Notes under the pieces: model-generated | Databases searched by the model: none | What the model was told of the DNA's origin: nothing | What the model saw: the letters and a program-made list of their open reading frames with translations, nothing else | Source: an uncultured Bacteroidales bacterium | Lineage (GTDB): Bacteria; Bacteroidota; Bacteroidia; Bacteroidales; Paludibacteraceae | Direction: 5' to 3' | Assembly: GCA_902782665.1 (NCBI GenBank) | Contig: CACZOA010000109.1 | Location: forward strand, 62,001 to 126,000 | DNA length: 64,000 bases | In this document: positions 44,368 through 52,286 of the stretch, in pieces | How the letters are laid out: each line of letters starts with the position of its first letter | Position numbering within the stretch: the first letter of the stretch is position 1 | Made by a program: the position numbers and the translations under genes

Positions 44368-44838
44368 TTATAAAATTTCTGAGGATTGGAAATGTAGAAA
44401 ATTATCTAACACAAACTGTGAAGTAATACAAACCTGATGATTAGGTTTCTTGTATTGCAACTGATTAAGAGCCTGCTCTCGTGTGTATATTCCAGAAAAA
44501 TACAAATCAATTGTGTCAAAAACTTGGTCATCGGCGATTCCTCCCTCTATGACATCATAGGCTTCATGTGACAGATCTTTGCGACATGCTGTTACAAAAT
44601 CAAGCCACTCTCCATCATAGGCAGAAAATATTTTGCGAGTGAACGCAGAACTGGTTTCATCAAACATGAAAGTGTTGAGTACTGCCATTTCTCCTCGTCT
44701 AGTAAATCGTTCTCCGTATCGTTCCGCTTGATTGCGAAGCGAGGTAAGATAAAAGCCCCTGCCAAAATCAAGTCGTGGACGAGAATGCAACAAATCAGGT
44801 TGCTTGATTTCTATTGTTGAAGTATGATACAATATCAT
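44368..44838 (-). CDS. DUF3990 protein, predicted ADP-ribosyltransferase-fold toxin
   Basis: A 156-residue protein of DUF3990, a family placed in the ADP-ribosyltransferase clan. The N-terminus has LYHTS with His5 and RLDFGRGFYLTS with Tyr30, matching the H and Y of the H-Y-[E/D/Q] triad; the third residue may lie in GGIADDQVFD. It sits between two DUF3791 genes, overlapping the first by 4 bp (ATGA). Such a sandwich is common in Bacteroidetes and Firmicutes and is read as a toxin-antitoxin or defence cassette. The target is unknown. Confidence 0.82.
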   Translation of the reverse strand: MILYHTSTIEIKQPDLLHSRPRLDFGRGFYLTSLRNQAERYGERFTRRGEMAVLNTFMFDETSSAFTRKIFSAYDGEWLDFVTACRKDLSHEAYDVIEGGIADDQVFDTIDLYFSGIYTREQALNQLQYKKPNHQVCITSQFVLDNFLHFQSSEIL

Positions 44839-45050
44839 GACAACACTCCTTTCTTTCGCATAAATGACACTAAATCTTCAACGATATACTCTTTTGAGAA
44901 TGTGTGCAATACGTCATAACAAGGCACAATATAGCCATTTATAATGTTGGCGTCCTGCATCAAATGATATACTTCTCTTGCATTTCGGTTGAGATACGAT
45001 GCAACATTATTCACACAGAAAATCGTAAAGTTCAAACTATTAAAATCCAT
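44835..45050 (-). CDS. DUF3791 protein (first copy)
   Basis: A 71-residue protein matching DUF3791, with NFTIFCVNNVASYLNRNARE and the GYIVPCYDVLHTFSKEYIVEDLVSFMRKKG end. It is the first gene of the cassette and overlaps the DUF3990 start by ATGA, so the suspected antitoxin is made before the suspected toxin. A -7 box lies about 93 nt upstream, and a GAGTCT/AGACTC hairpin (45065-45078) lies in the leader. Confidence 0.85.
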   Translation of the reverse strand: MDFNSLNFTIFCVNNVASYLNRNAREVYHLMQDANIINGYIVPCYDVLHTFSKEYIVEDLVSFMRKKGVLS

Positions 45051-45142
45051 ATCTATACGAATAAGAGTCTAAAGACTCAGTATGTCTGACAATTCCACGG
45101 CAAGTACATTGTTCATGCGCTTTCCAACAGTCATCACTCATG

Positions 45143-45150
45143 CAAATATA
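45143..45150 (-). promoter_or_regulatory. -7 box of DUF3791-DUF3990 cassette
   Basis: Minus strand reads TATATTTG. It predicts a leader of about 87 nt that contains the GAGTCT-AA-AGACTC hairpin at 45065-45078, a possible control point. Confidence 0.5.
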
Positions 45151-45210
45151 ATGAATGATTTACAATCCATTATGAAAATGTCATTAATTCAGCATTATGA
45201 ATCACACATT

Positions 45211-45295
45211 ATCGAGCAACCACAAGGGCTCGCATCTACGGTCAAATTTCCTACGATGGAGTTTCCCAACAATTATGCATTATGAATTATGAATT
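45211..45295. repeat. Intergenic repeat module B, copy 1
   Basis: About 75 bp shared with 58071-58139. Common core ACCACAAGGG, then CTACGGTC, GATGGA and CAACAATTATG. The hairpin around the core is CGAGC/GCTCG here and GGGCGA/TCGCCC in the other copy. Confidence 0.75.
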
Positions 45296-45298
45296 CCT

Positions 45299-45976
45299 TC
45301 AAAGGCTGTATTCAACAAACGTATTCACCTCTTCAGCCACCCACTGAGCTGAAATGGATTCCGACGTTTTAAGCTGGGCAATAATTGATTTCACTCTGTC
45401 GAGATATTGCTCACGTCGTGCCACCTGCTTCAAGAAGAAGGCGATCGCAGACAAGGCTCTCTTGTCCGTGTTGTGCACATCATCCACAGATTTGGATAAA
45501 TACCGCTCTATCATAGCGTCTATGGATCTGTCGTTCATAAGAAGACGCGAATGCAATGAATATCCGATCAGCATCTTCTGCCATTCCGTCGCATCGGCAA
45601 GACTTTCCACTATATTTCCTGCAAAATCAAGTCTGATCAAAAGGTTGCGTGACAGATACTCGGCAATCTCCTCGTTGAAGGCTTCCGACACCCATTTGTC
45701 TGCCACCTCTGGTGTGCAACATTCCGTCGGCATTATGATTGTGGCGATAAGCATCGTCTCTCGTTGACGCAATCCCCATAAACTTTCTGCAAGTTCCGCA
45801 TCTGGCTCGATCTCAGCGGTCAACTCCCTCAAACGGGGATATGTCACTCCAAAAGTCAGTTTATAGCCCAAATGACGCAATCTTGCGGCTGTGCTTCCAT
45901 CCATCGACAGACGAAGCATCTCTTTCACTTTACGAACTCTTTCACGGAGTTCCAATTTCTTATTTACCTTCAACAT
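45299..45976 (-). CDS. DNA alkylation repair protein, AlkD-like
   Basis: A 225-residue all-helical protein resembling the HEAT-like AlkD/DNA alkylation repair family: RLSMDGSTAARLRHLGYKLTFGVTYPRLRELT at the start and ATEWQKMLIGYSLHSRL in the core. AlkD-type glycosylases remove positively charged alkylated bases. The active-site Trp/Asp pattern is not clear enough to claim activity. It lies 65 bp downstream of tamL in the same direction, so it may be the second gene of that transcript. Repeat module B abuts its stop. Confidence 0.75.
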   Translation of the reverse strand: MLKVNKKLELRERVRKVKEMLRLSMDGSTAARLRHLGYKLTFGVTYPRLRELTAEIEPDAELAESLWGLRQRETMLIATIIMPTECCTPEVADKWVSEAFNEEIAEYLSRNLLIRLDFAGNIVESLADATEWQKMLIGYSLHSRLLMNDRSIDAMIERYLSKSVDDVHNTDKRALSAIAFFLKQVARREQYLDRVKSIIAQLKTSESISAQWVAEEVNTFVEYSL

Positions 45977-46041
45977 AATCTTCTATTTTATCAAGCCACC
46001 GATAATCAAACATTTTGCATTCTGCATTCCTAATTTTGCAT

Positions 46042-48357
46042 TTAGAATGGATATCCCACAGCGAAATGGAATGCGAAATCATCACCCCAATTCATGCCAT
46101 GCGCAGTACGCCACTGTTTACCTTCATCAATTCGAGATGGATCGTGGAATTTCAGACCGAGGTCAAAACGGATCAAGAAATAAGAGAAATCTATTCTCAA
46201 TCCAGCACCTCCGGCCAACGCAATCTGCTTATAGAATTCATCTATAAAGAATTCACCACCTTGCTGATCTTCGTTATTATCATTATATAACGTCCACACA
46301 TTTCCTGCATCGACAAATGTGGCAAGCTCAAGTTTCCAGAACAATTTGATGCGGTACTCCAAATTCAACAGAAGGTTAATATCACCCGTCTGGGCAAGAT
46401 AGTCGTTAGTAGACGGAAATTTACCGGGACCAAGTGTACGAACCGCCCAACCTCTCACGCCACTCGCTCCACCAGCATAGAAACGTTTTTCAAACGGTAC
46501 ACCATCTGAATTTCCATACGGCACCGCGACACCAGCTTTCGCATGGTAAACAATCCTACACTTCTCGTTGATATACTGGTTGAAAGCATATTCCAATTCC
46601 GTCTTCACATATTGAGAATATGGAACCTTAAAAATCATATTCTGACCAAAATTAGACGTATCATATTTACATACATGGCTGAAAAGCTGGAATGTGTTTC
46701 CTCCAGTCTCAAAACTAGCCTTGAAAAGTCTCTTATTAAGCAATCGCTTGCTCGACATATTATCAAATGTATAGGTGAATCCCGTACATAGGATCTGGTG
46801 GTCGGTATAATTATAGAGCAAGATAGGATTGGCATGCTCTTTGAAATACTTTTCACGGAAAGCATCCGCATTCTCCATCTTCACAAGATTATAGTCGAGG
46901 AAGTCTATCTCAAAATTATAGAAGCGACGACGCTGCCACTTATACTTCCAACCAAAACTAAGCTGATCTCGTCTATATCCCATCTGCTGGACACTGAACG
47001 CCGCATCAAGTTCTGTGTTGGCGTTGATACGTCGTCTGAAATCACGAGTCAGGAACGGGAACATCACACGGGGAATGGCAAGTGTGACACTAGCTCCATA
47101 ATCACGGATTTTATCATTAGTGATATCCATTCCGCTGATCGCCTCCTGAGAGTAGCTCAACTTGAATGTCAAGCATTCAGATCCACGGAAAATATTGTGG
47201 TGGCTCCATCCCAAAGTTCCGCCAAAACCGAAGTCGCCGGATGTGGTAGTAGCCTCAACATCAGCCGAAATTGATTTCGTCTTTGTCGGAGAGAGTGTGA
47301 TCTGGCAATCCACCTCATTAGCATCATTATGTTTGTCGTTGAAATTGATATATGCGGCTCGCACAATACCAAGAGAATTGAACTTAGACAAAGTGAAGTC
47401 GGAACGCATAGAATTGTATAGTTCACCTCTTCCAAACATAATATTGTCTTCTATCACTGAAGACCTCAGAAACGGTTTATGCATATACTTCATCAAAATG
47501 CCCTCCTCCGTCCTGGCACTATCATATTCCATCACCTCAGAGAAAGAGACATGCGGCTTGTCGAGAGTGACAACAGAGATATCAGAGATTTTATACTTTG
47601 AGTGCGGGACATCCACCCTGCTTCCATCCGACTTCGTTTTAGAGAACGGTTTAAGTTCCAATGTCAGATCCACCTTATGATCGCCGACTGTAGTATCCGC
47701 AGTGTAAGTGATATAATCCTTGTTGAAATAAAAATATCCGTGTCGACGCAACAGGCTCGACATATTGTTGCGTTCCGCATCCAGCTCATCACTGTCGAAA
47801 AGCATTCCCTTCTTCAATTTTGACTCAAAGAATCTGTCCGTCTCCACAATTCTTTTGATTGCCGAGTCGCCACGGTAATCGAAGTCGATATTTTCGATTC
47901 GGAATGGTTCACCTTCATTAATATGATAAGTCACCACAGCACGTTTTTTATTGAACACCACGTCGGAAGAAACCTTTGCGTTCAAAAAGCCCTTCGCACG
48001 GTAATATTTCTCCAACTGACGTTCCGACTGGATACGCATCATAGAGTTGTAGATCACAGGCGGTTCTCCCATTTTACGAAGAGCACGACCCAAACGTCTT
48101 ACCTTACCATTGCGCTTAATAGAATCTTTTCTGGAAAGGCTATAAAGACGGAGGTGAGCACGGAAAAGACCGAAGATTTTTAGATTGGGTTGCTGACAGA
48201 TATACGACTCCGCGTCGTTCTCCTTCAATTGCGTATTTTTATTGTCAATTTTTACATCATCAAGCAAAAAATCACCGTCCGCCACATACTTCACTGGCGA
48301 GCAGGCGGAAAATAAGACTAAAAATATTGCAATTATTAAGAAATACGTTTTTTTCAT
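46042..48357 (-). CDS. tamL: TamL, lipidated TamA/BamA-family outer membrane protein
   Basis: A 771-residue Omp85 protein. The signal ends in a lipobox, LFSACSPVKYV (Cys19), so this is the lipoprotein form TamL of Bacteroidetes rather than TamA. POTRA domains follow (YHINEGEPFRIENIDFDYRG; YKISDISVVTLDKPHVSF). The C-terminal 16-strand barrel includes FYAGGASGVRGWAVRTLGP, the VRGF-like lid-lock motif, and ends in FAFHFAVGYPF. TamL and TamB form the translocation and assembly module; tamB lies 5 kb away in this window. Its promoter is divergent from that of glmM. Confidence 0.92.
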   Translation of the reverse strand: MKKTYFLIIAIFLVLFSACSPVKYVADGDFLLDDVKIDNKNTQLKENDAESYICQQPNLKIFGLFRAHLRLYSLSRKDSIKRNGKVRRLGRALRKMGEPPVIYNSMMRIQSERQLEKYYRAKGFLNAKVSSDVVFNKKRAVVTYHINEGEPFRIENIDFDYRGDSAIKRIVETDRFFESKLKKGMLFDSDELDAERNNMSSLLRRHGYFYFNKDYITYTADTTVGDHKVDLTLELKPFSKTKSDGSRVDVPHSKYKISDISVVTLDKPHVSFSEVMEYDSARTEEGILMKYMHKPFLRSSVIEDNIMFGRGELYNSMRSDFTLSKFNSLGIVRAAYINFNDKHNDANEVDCQITLSPTKTKSISADVEATTTSGDFGFGGTLGWSHHNIFRGSECLTFKLSYSQEAISGMDITNDKIRDYGASVTLAIPRVMFPFLTRDFRRRINANTELDAAFSVQQMGYRRDQLSFGWKYKWQRRRFYNFEIDFLDYNLVKMENADAFREKYFKEHANPILLYNYTDHQILCTGFTYTFDNMSSKRLLNKRLFKASFETGGNTFQLFSHVCKYDTSNFGQNMIFKVPYSQYVKTELEYAFNQYINEKCRIVYHAKAGVAVPYGNSDGVPFEKRFYAGGASGVRGWAVRTLGPGKFPSTNDYLAQTGDINLLLNLEYRIKLFWKLELATFVDAGNVWTLYNDNNEDQQGGEFFIDEFYKQIALAGGAGLRIDFSYFLIRFDLGLKFHDPSRIDEGKQWRTAHGMNWGDDFAFHFAVGYPF

Positions 48358-48386
48358 ACATTTTTACCCTTTCTGCAAAGGTTTTG

Positions 48387-48394
48387 CAAATATA
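48387..48394 (-). promoter_or_regulatory. -7 box of tamL
   Basis: Minus strand reads TATATTTG, about 30 nt upstream of the tamL ATG. Confidence 0.55.
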
Positions 48395-48420
48395 TCCTTT
48401 TTATCACTAAAAATTTGTTA

Positions 48421-48428
48421 TAACTTTG
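48421..48428 (+). promoter_or_regulatory. -7 box of glmM
   Basis: TAACTTTG matches TAnnTTTG, 39 nt upstream of the glmM ATG, back-to-back with the tamL box. Confidence 0.55.
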
Positions 48429-48467
48429 CTTTAATCATTGATTGAACGAAAAAAATAATAAATAGAC

Positions 48468-49859
48468 ATGACACTGATAAAATCTATTTCTGGAATCAGA
48501 GGTACCATTGGTGGAGGCACAGGAGATAACCTAACACCACTTGACGTAGTAAAATTCACAGCAGCGTTCGGCACTTGGATCGCCAAGAGAAACGGAAAGA
48601 AGACAGCGACAATCGTTGTCGGCCGTGACGCAAGAATTTCCGGACCAATGGTGGACTCGATTGTAACTGGCACACTTGTAGGTCTTGGTGTGAATGTAGT
48701 GAACATTGGTCTTGCATCAACTCCTACTACAGAGATCGCAGTTGTAAATGAGAAAGCAGACGGTGGTATCATCCTTACTGCGAGCCACAACCCAAAGCAG
48801 TGGAACGCATTGAAGCTTCTAAACGAAAGAGGAGAGTTCCTTTCTGATGCAGATGGAAAAGAAGTGTTGAAGATGGCAGACAACGACGAATATACATTCG
48901 CTGAGGTCGACAATCTTGGACAGGTTAAATATGTAAACAACTACGACGACATCCATATCGACAAGGTATTGGCATTGAAGCTTGTAGACGTAGAGGCAAT
49001 CAAGAAAGCCAACTTCACAGTTGCTATCGACTGTGTCAACTCAGTCGGAGGAAATGTATTACCAAAACTTCTTGAGCGTCTTGGCGTAAAGAACGTTAAA
49101 TGCTTGAACTGTGAGGCAACAGGACACTTCGCACACAACCCAGAACCAATTCCAGCAAACTTGACTGATATCGCAGACCTTTGCAAGAAAGAGAAAGTTG
49201 ATGTCGGTTTTGTTGTTGACCCAGATGTAGACCGTTTGGCTATCATCACAGAGAACGGAGACATGTTCGGAGAGGAATACACATTGGTTTCAGTCGCAGA
49301 CTATGTGTTGAGCAAGACTCCAGGAAATACAGTTTCCAACCTAAGTTCAACTCGTGCTCTACGTGACGTGACAAAACGTCGTGGCGGTGTGTACAACGCA
49401 GCTGCAGTAGGTGAGGTCAACGTGACAACTAAGATGAAGGCTACAAACGCAGTCATCGGTGGAGAGGGTAACGGAGGAGTTATCTATCCAGAGAGCCACT
49501 ACGGTAGAGACGCATTGGTAGGTATCGCTTTGTTCTTGACTCATCTTGCAAACAAGGGAATCAATGTAAGTGAGTTGAAGAAGGAATACCCACTATACTT
49601 CATCTCAAAGAACAAGATCCAGCTTACTCCAGACATCAACGTCGACAAGGTGCTTGCTTCTATCAAAGAGGCATACAAGAACGAAGAGGTCAACGACATC
49701 GACGGAGTAAAGATCGACTTCGCAGACAGTTGGGTTCACTTGAGAAAATCTAATACAGAGCCAATCATCCGTATCTACTCAGAGGCAGCAACTGAGGCTG
49801 AAGCTGAAAAGGTAGCAAAGGAGATCATGGACGCTGTAGCAAAAATCACAAAGAAATAA
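48468..49859 (+). CDS. glmM: Phosphoglucosamine mutase (alpha-D-phosphohexomutase family)
   Basis: A 463-residue phosphohexomutase. The phosphoserine loop is TASHNP with Ser106, the metal loop is DPDVDRLAI, the sugar loop is GGEGNGGVIYP, and the phosphate-binding tail is RKSNTEPIIRIYSEA. It converts glucosamine-6-P to glucosamine-1-P, feeding UDP-GlcNAc for peptidoglycan and LPS. In Bacteroidetes this group is annotated GlmM, but related phosphomannomutase activity cannot be excluded. It is monocistronic, with its own promoter and terminator. Confidence 0.9.
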   Translation: MTLIKSISGIRGTIGGGTGDNLTPLDVVKFTAAFGTWIAKRNGKKTATIVVGRDARISGPMVDSIVTGTLVGLGVNVVNIGLASTPTTEIAVVNEKADGGIILTASHNPKQWNALKLLNERGEFLSDADGKEVLKMADNDEYTFAEVDNLGQVKYVNNYDDIHIDKVLALKLVDVEAIKKANFTVAIDCVNSVGGNVLPKLLERLGVKNVKCLNCEATGHFAHNPEPIPANLTDIADLCKKEKVDVGFVVDPDVDRLAIITENGDMFGEEYTLVSVADYVLSKTPGNTVSNLSSTRALRDVTKRRGGVYNAAAVGEVNVTTKMKATNAVIGGEGNGGVIYPESHYGRDALVGIALFLTHLANKGINVSELKKEYPLYFISKNKIQLTPDINVDKVLASIKEAYKNEEVNDIDGVKIDFADSWVHLRKSNTEPIIRIYSEAATEAEAEKVAKEIMDAVAKITKK

Positions 49860-49877
49860 GATTTGTTTGAAGAAGTT

Positions 49878-49914
49878 AGGGTTCAGGGCAGAAATGTTCT
49901 GAACCTTAATTTTT
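49878..49914 (+). terminator. Terminator after glmM
   Basis: Stem GGTTCAG (49880-49886) / CTGAACC (49899-49905) with a 12-nt loop, then TTAATTTTTG. Confidence 0.75.
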
Positions 49915-49969
49915 GTTAAACGCTGATCAAATCTATCGATTTTGTCGTTTTTCCGATACCTTTTTATGA

Positions 49970-49977
49970 TATCTTTG
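49970..49977 (+). promoter_or_regulatory. -7 box of Asp-tract lipoprotein gene
   Basis: TATCTTTG matches TAnnTTTG, 30 nt upstream of the ATG at 50008. Confidence 0.55.
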
Positions 49978-50007
49978 CAAAGAGTTTAATATTAATCTAA
50001 TTACAAT

Positions 50008-50466
50008 ATGAAAAAATTTTTATTAATGTTGCTTTCCTGGACAATGCTATTGTTAGGAAGCGTTTCTTTTGTCTCTTGTGGTGATGACGACGATGATGAC
50101 AACAACAAGTCATCAGTACCAGCAAATGCAAGTGAAGCATTCAGCAAGTACGGAAGCACTAAGGGTGCAAAGCTAGATGGAGACAATGTAGTTTGGGTAT
50201 ACGATCAGGAAGAAACCAACACTACAATGATAATGGTATTCCATTACAATGGAGCAAACATGGAGTCTGGAATAGCTTACTCTAAATTTGAGAGCGAAGA
50301 AGCTGCTAAGGCCTATTATGAGGCAGCAAAGGCAGATGGAAGCGAGGCATCCATTGATGGCAATTATGTCACTGTAAAAAGCAGCAAAGGTGATCTTGCA
50401 GAATATGAAGGTCTAGACAAGAATTCATTAGTTGCATTCTTTAACGCAATGAATGAATATTTCTAA
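50008..50466 (+). CDS. Small lipoprotein with Asp tract, unknown function
   Basis: A 152-residue lipoprotein with lipobox FVSC followed by GDDDDDDNN. An acidic stretch right after the lipidated Cys matches the Bacteroidetes lipoprotein export signal that sends lipoproteins to the cell surface. The mature domain (about 110 residues) has a SKYGSTKGAKLDGDNVVWVYD strand-loop-strand core and an amphipathic FESEEAAKAYYEAAKAD helix. I recognise no family. It is monocistronic and ends in two tandem hairpins. Confidence 0.75.
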   Translation: MKKFLLMLLSWTMLLLGSVSFVSCGDDDDDDNNKSSVPANASEAFSKYGSTKGAKLDGDNVVWVYDQEETNTTMIMVFHYNGANMESGIAYSKFESEEAAKAYYEAAKADGSEASIDGNYVTVKSSKGDLAEYEGLDKNSLVAFFNAMNEYF

Positions 50467-50484
50467 TCAACAAAGCCATAGAAC

Positions 50485-50504
50485 AGTCCTAAGACATTAG
50501 GACT
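50485..50504 (+). terminator. First of two tandem hairpins after lipoprotein gene
   Basis: Perfect 8-bp stem AGTCCTAA / TTAGGACT with a GACA loop and no T-tract; may protect the 3' end or aid termination. Confidence 0.5.
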
Positions 50505-50518
50505 AACTTATACGACAT

Positions 50519-50550
50519 GGGCATATCAAAAAATGATATGCCCTTTTTTT
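50519..50550 (+). terminator. Rho-independent terminator
   Basis: Perfect 10-bp stem GGGCATATCA / TGATATGCCC with an AAAAA loop, followed by seven T. Confidence 0.92.
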
Positions 50551-50594
50551 GTGTCATCTGGCAAGTATGTAATCTAAATATTCCTGCAAATTTA

Positions 50595-50625
50595 TTGTAA
50601 ATATTCCAATACAATTTTATTTTTG
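50595..50625 (+). promoter_or_regulatory. Promoter of LRR-thioredoxin operon
   Basis: TATTTTTG (50618-50625) with TTG 20 nt upstream (50595-50597). The ATG is 16 nt after the box. Confidence 0.6.
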
Positions 50626-50641
50626 TATATGTCTAAACATT

Positions 50642-51733
50642 ATGCAGATGCAAAGACTGATTATTCTGACATTATCCATATTGCTGAATAGCATATTCGT
50701 AATCGCGTCTCCTTTCTCATTCTCTTTTGATGAGATGACGGGAGAGGCGACACTTCTGTCTGTAGACAAAACACTTTCCAAAACAGCTATTATTCCTGAC
50801 AGCGTGGAAAATAAAGGAAGATGGTATGTCGTGACAAAAATAGCAAAACAGGCGTTTGCGAAATCTGGCAAGATGGAGACTGTGCAATTACCGTCGAAAC
50901 TGAAAAAAATCGGAGCTGTCGCATTTGCGGAATGCAGCAAACTTAAAACAATAGTCATTCCAGAAGGTGTTGAAGTCATTCCTCACCACTGTTTCTACCT
51001 GTGCACTTCACTCGAGTCGGTGACATTGCCGTCTACATTAAAATCCATTGAGCACGATGCTTTCATAGCTTGCAGATCATTGCAGACGATACATATTCCC
51101 AACAGTGTAACCAAGATTGGCAGCTGGGCTTTTGGAGAAAACATAGCTTTAGAATCAGTAGATTTTCAAGCAGGCAACAATGGGCTATCTATCGAAGACC
51201 ACGCATTCGACCGTAGCGGATTGAAGACACTGACCATTCCGTCATTCGTGAAGTTTCTCGGAGAATACGTTTTCAACGGATGCCGTTCATTGAAATCTGT
51301 CGTCATAGAAGCCGACTTTGACACCCTTCCCAAAATGACATTCCATGGTTGCGAAGAGATGATGGATGTGATGTTGAAAGGGAAAATGAATGCCATCGCA
51401 TACGGAGCATTTTCCGACTGCAAGAATTTGGAAGTAATCACGCTTCCTACCACATTGAAAGAAATTGGAGTAAACGCGTTCGACGGATGTAAATACCTAA
51501 CAACCATCAATCTGCAAGACCTCTCGTCGCTACAATCAATCGGAGAAACTGCATTTTCCGGCTGTGAGGAAATCGAAAGGATTACATTGCCAAGCGGAAT
51601 AAAGAAGATCGAAGACGGCACTTTCATGAGATGCCATTCATTGATAGAGATAACGGGGGAAAATGTGGAATCAGAAGCAGAGTTCTCATTCTACGATTGT
51701 CCTAAATTGAAAACTAAAAAGTTTGCCAAATGA
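50642..51733 (+). CDS. BspA-type leucine-rich repeat secreted protein
   Basis: A 363-residue exported protein with a signal peptide (ILTLSILLNSIFVIAS). From about residue 60 onward it consists of LRR_5 (BspA/treponemal) repeats of about 23 residues, such as FAECSKLKTIVIPEGVEVI and FIACRSLQTIHIPNSVTKI. Such proteins bind host matrix proteins or other cells, though many have unknown ligands. There is no sorting domain or lipobox. It overlaps the following thioredoxin lipoprotein gene by ATGA. The start could also be the Met two codons later. Confidence 0.88.
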   Translation: MQMQRLIILTLSILLNSIFVIASPFSFSFDEMTGEATLLSVDKTLSKTAIIPDSVENKGRWYVVTKIAKQAFAKSGKMETVQLPSKLKKIGAVAFAECSKLKTIVIPEGVEVIPHHCFYLCTSLESVTLPSTLKSIEHDAFIACRSLQTIHIPNSVTKIGSWAFGENIALESVDFQAGNNGLSIEDHAFDRSGLKTLTIPSFVKFLGEYVFNGCRSLKSVVIEADFDTLPKMTFHGCEEMMDVMLKGKMNAIAYGAFSDCKNLEVITLPTTLKEIGVNAFDGCKYLTTINLQDLSSLQSIGETAFSGCEEIERITLPSGIKKIEDGTFMRCHSLIEITGENVESEAEFSFYDCPKLKTKKFAK

Positions 51734-52206
51734 GGAATATTTTTCGCGCGATAATCGCATTGATTACACTATCATGCTGTACTCCAAAGAACGGTGTCGA
51801 GTCGCAGGCTCGCGTCAAAAGTATAAAAAACATGATAAGTAAAGACAAAGAAATTCCATCTATCTCATACAGGGAATTTCTTGACAAGATATACGATTTC
51901 GAGAACGATTCAGCACAAAAATGGACAAACAAATCCGGTCGTCCTATTGTAATCGACTTCTACGCCACTTGGTGTGCCCCATGCAAAAAACTGACCCCAA
52001 GTCTGGAGGCTCTGGCTAAAGAATATCCGAATGTTGATTTCTACAAGGTTGACACACAAGAAGAAGAACGTTTGGCAATAGCTTTCAATATCCAATCCGT
52101 ACCGACACTTATGTTTATTCCTAAAGAGGGAGAACCATATCTGAGTCTTGGATATATTTCAAAGGGAGAAATAAAACAGATAATCAAGGAGCTTGTAAAA
52201 TATTAA
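51730..52206 (+). CDS. Thioredoxin-fold lipoprotein
   Basis: A 158-residue thioredoxin domain protein with a lipobox-like LSCC near residues 14-17. The active site is WCAPC (C82, C85) in FYATWCAPCKKL and the cis-Pro loop is SVPTLMFIP. It probably faces the periplasm and handles disulfides. It is coupled by ATGA to the LRR gene, whose repeats contain many cysteines (AECSKL, YLCTSL, IACRSL, NGCRSL, SDCKNL), so the LRR protein itself may be the client; that is inference. Confidence 0.88.
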   Translation: MRNIFRAIIALITLSCCTPKNGVESQARVKSIKNMISKDKEIPSISYREFLDKIYDFENDSAQKWTNKSGRPIVIDFYATWCAPCKKLTPSLEALAKEYPNVDFYKVDTQEEERLAIAFNIQSVPTLMFIPKEGEPYLSLGYISKGEIKQIIKELVKY

Positions 52207-52234
52207 ATGCTAAATGCTAAATAAAAAAATAAAA
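52204..52234. repeat. Two-copy (ATGCTAA) heptamer stretch
   Basis: Directly after the thioredoxin stop: AAATGCTAAATGCTAAATA, then an A-rich run. It matches the edge of the eight-copy array at 38344 and, like it, leads to a GCATTnCGCATTTATAATTT segment on the right. Confidence 0.8.
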
Positions 52235-52270
52235 AAATGCGGGACGCTAATAATTTAGCATTCCGCATTT
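52235..52270. terminator. Bidirectional hairpin between thioredoxin and tsaD genes
   Basis: Outer stem AAATGCGG (52235-52242) / CCGCATTT (52263-52270), inner stem GCTAA (52246-52250) / TTAGC (52255-52259). Flanking A and T runs suit termination from both convergent genes. Confidence 0.65.
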
Positions 52271-52286
52271 ATAATTTCTAATTCTA

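Noticed and set aside
45082-45285. A 67-codon frame upstream of the DUF3791 cassette
   Set aside because: It runs through the promoter and repeat module B and encodes no recognisable domain.
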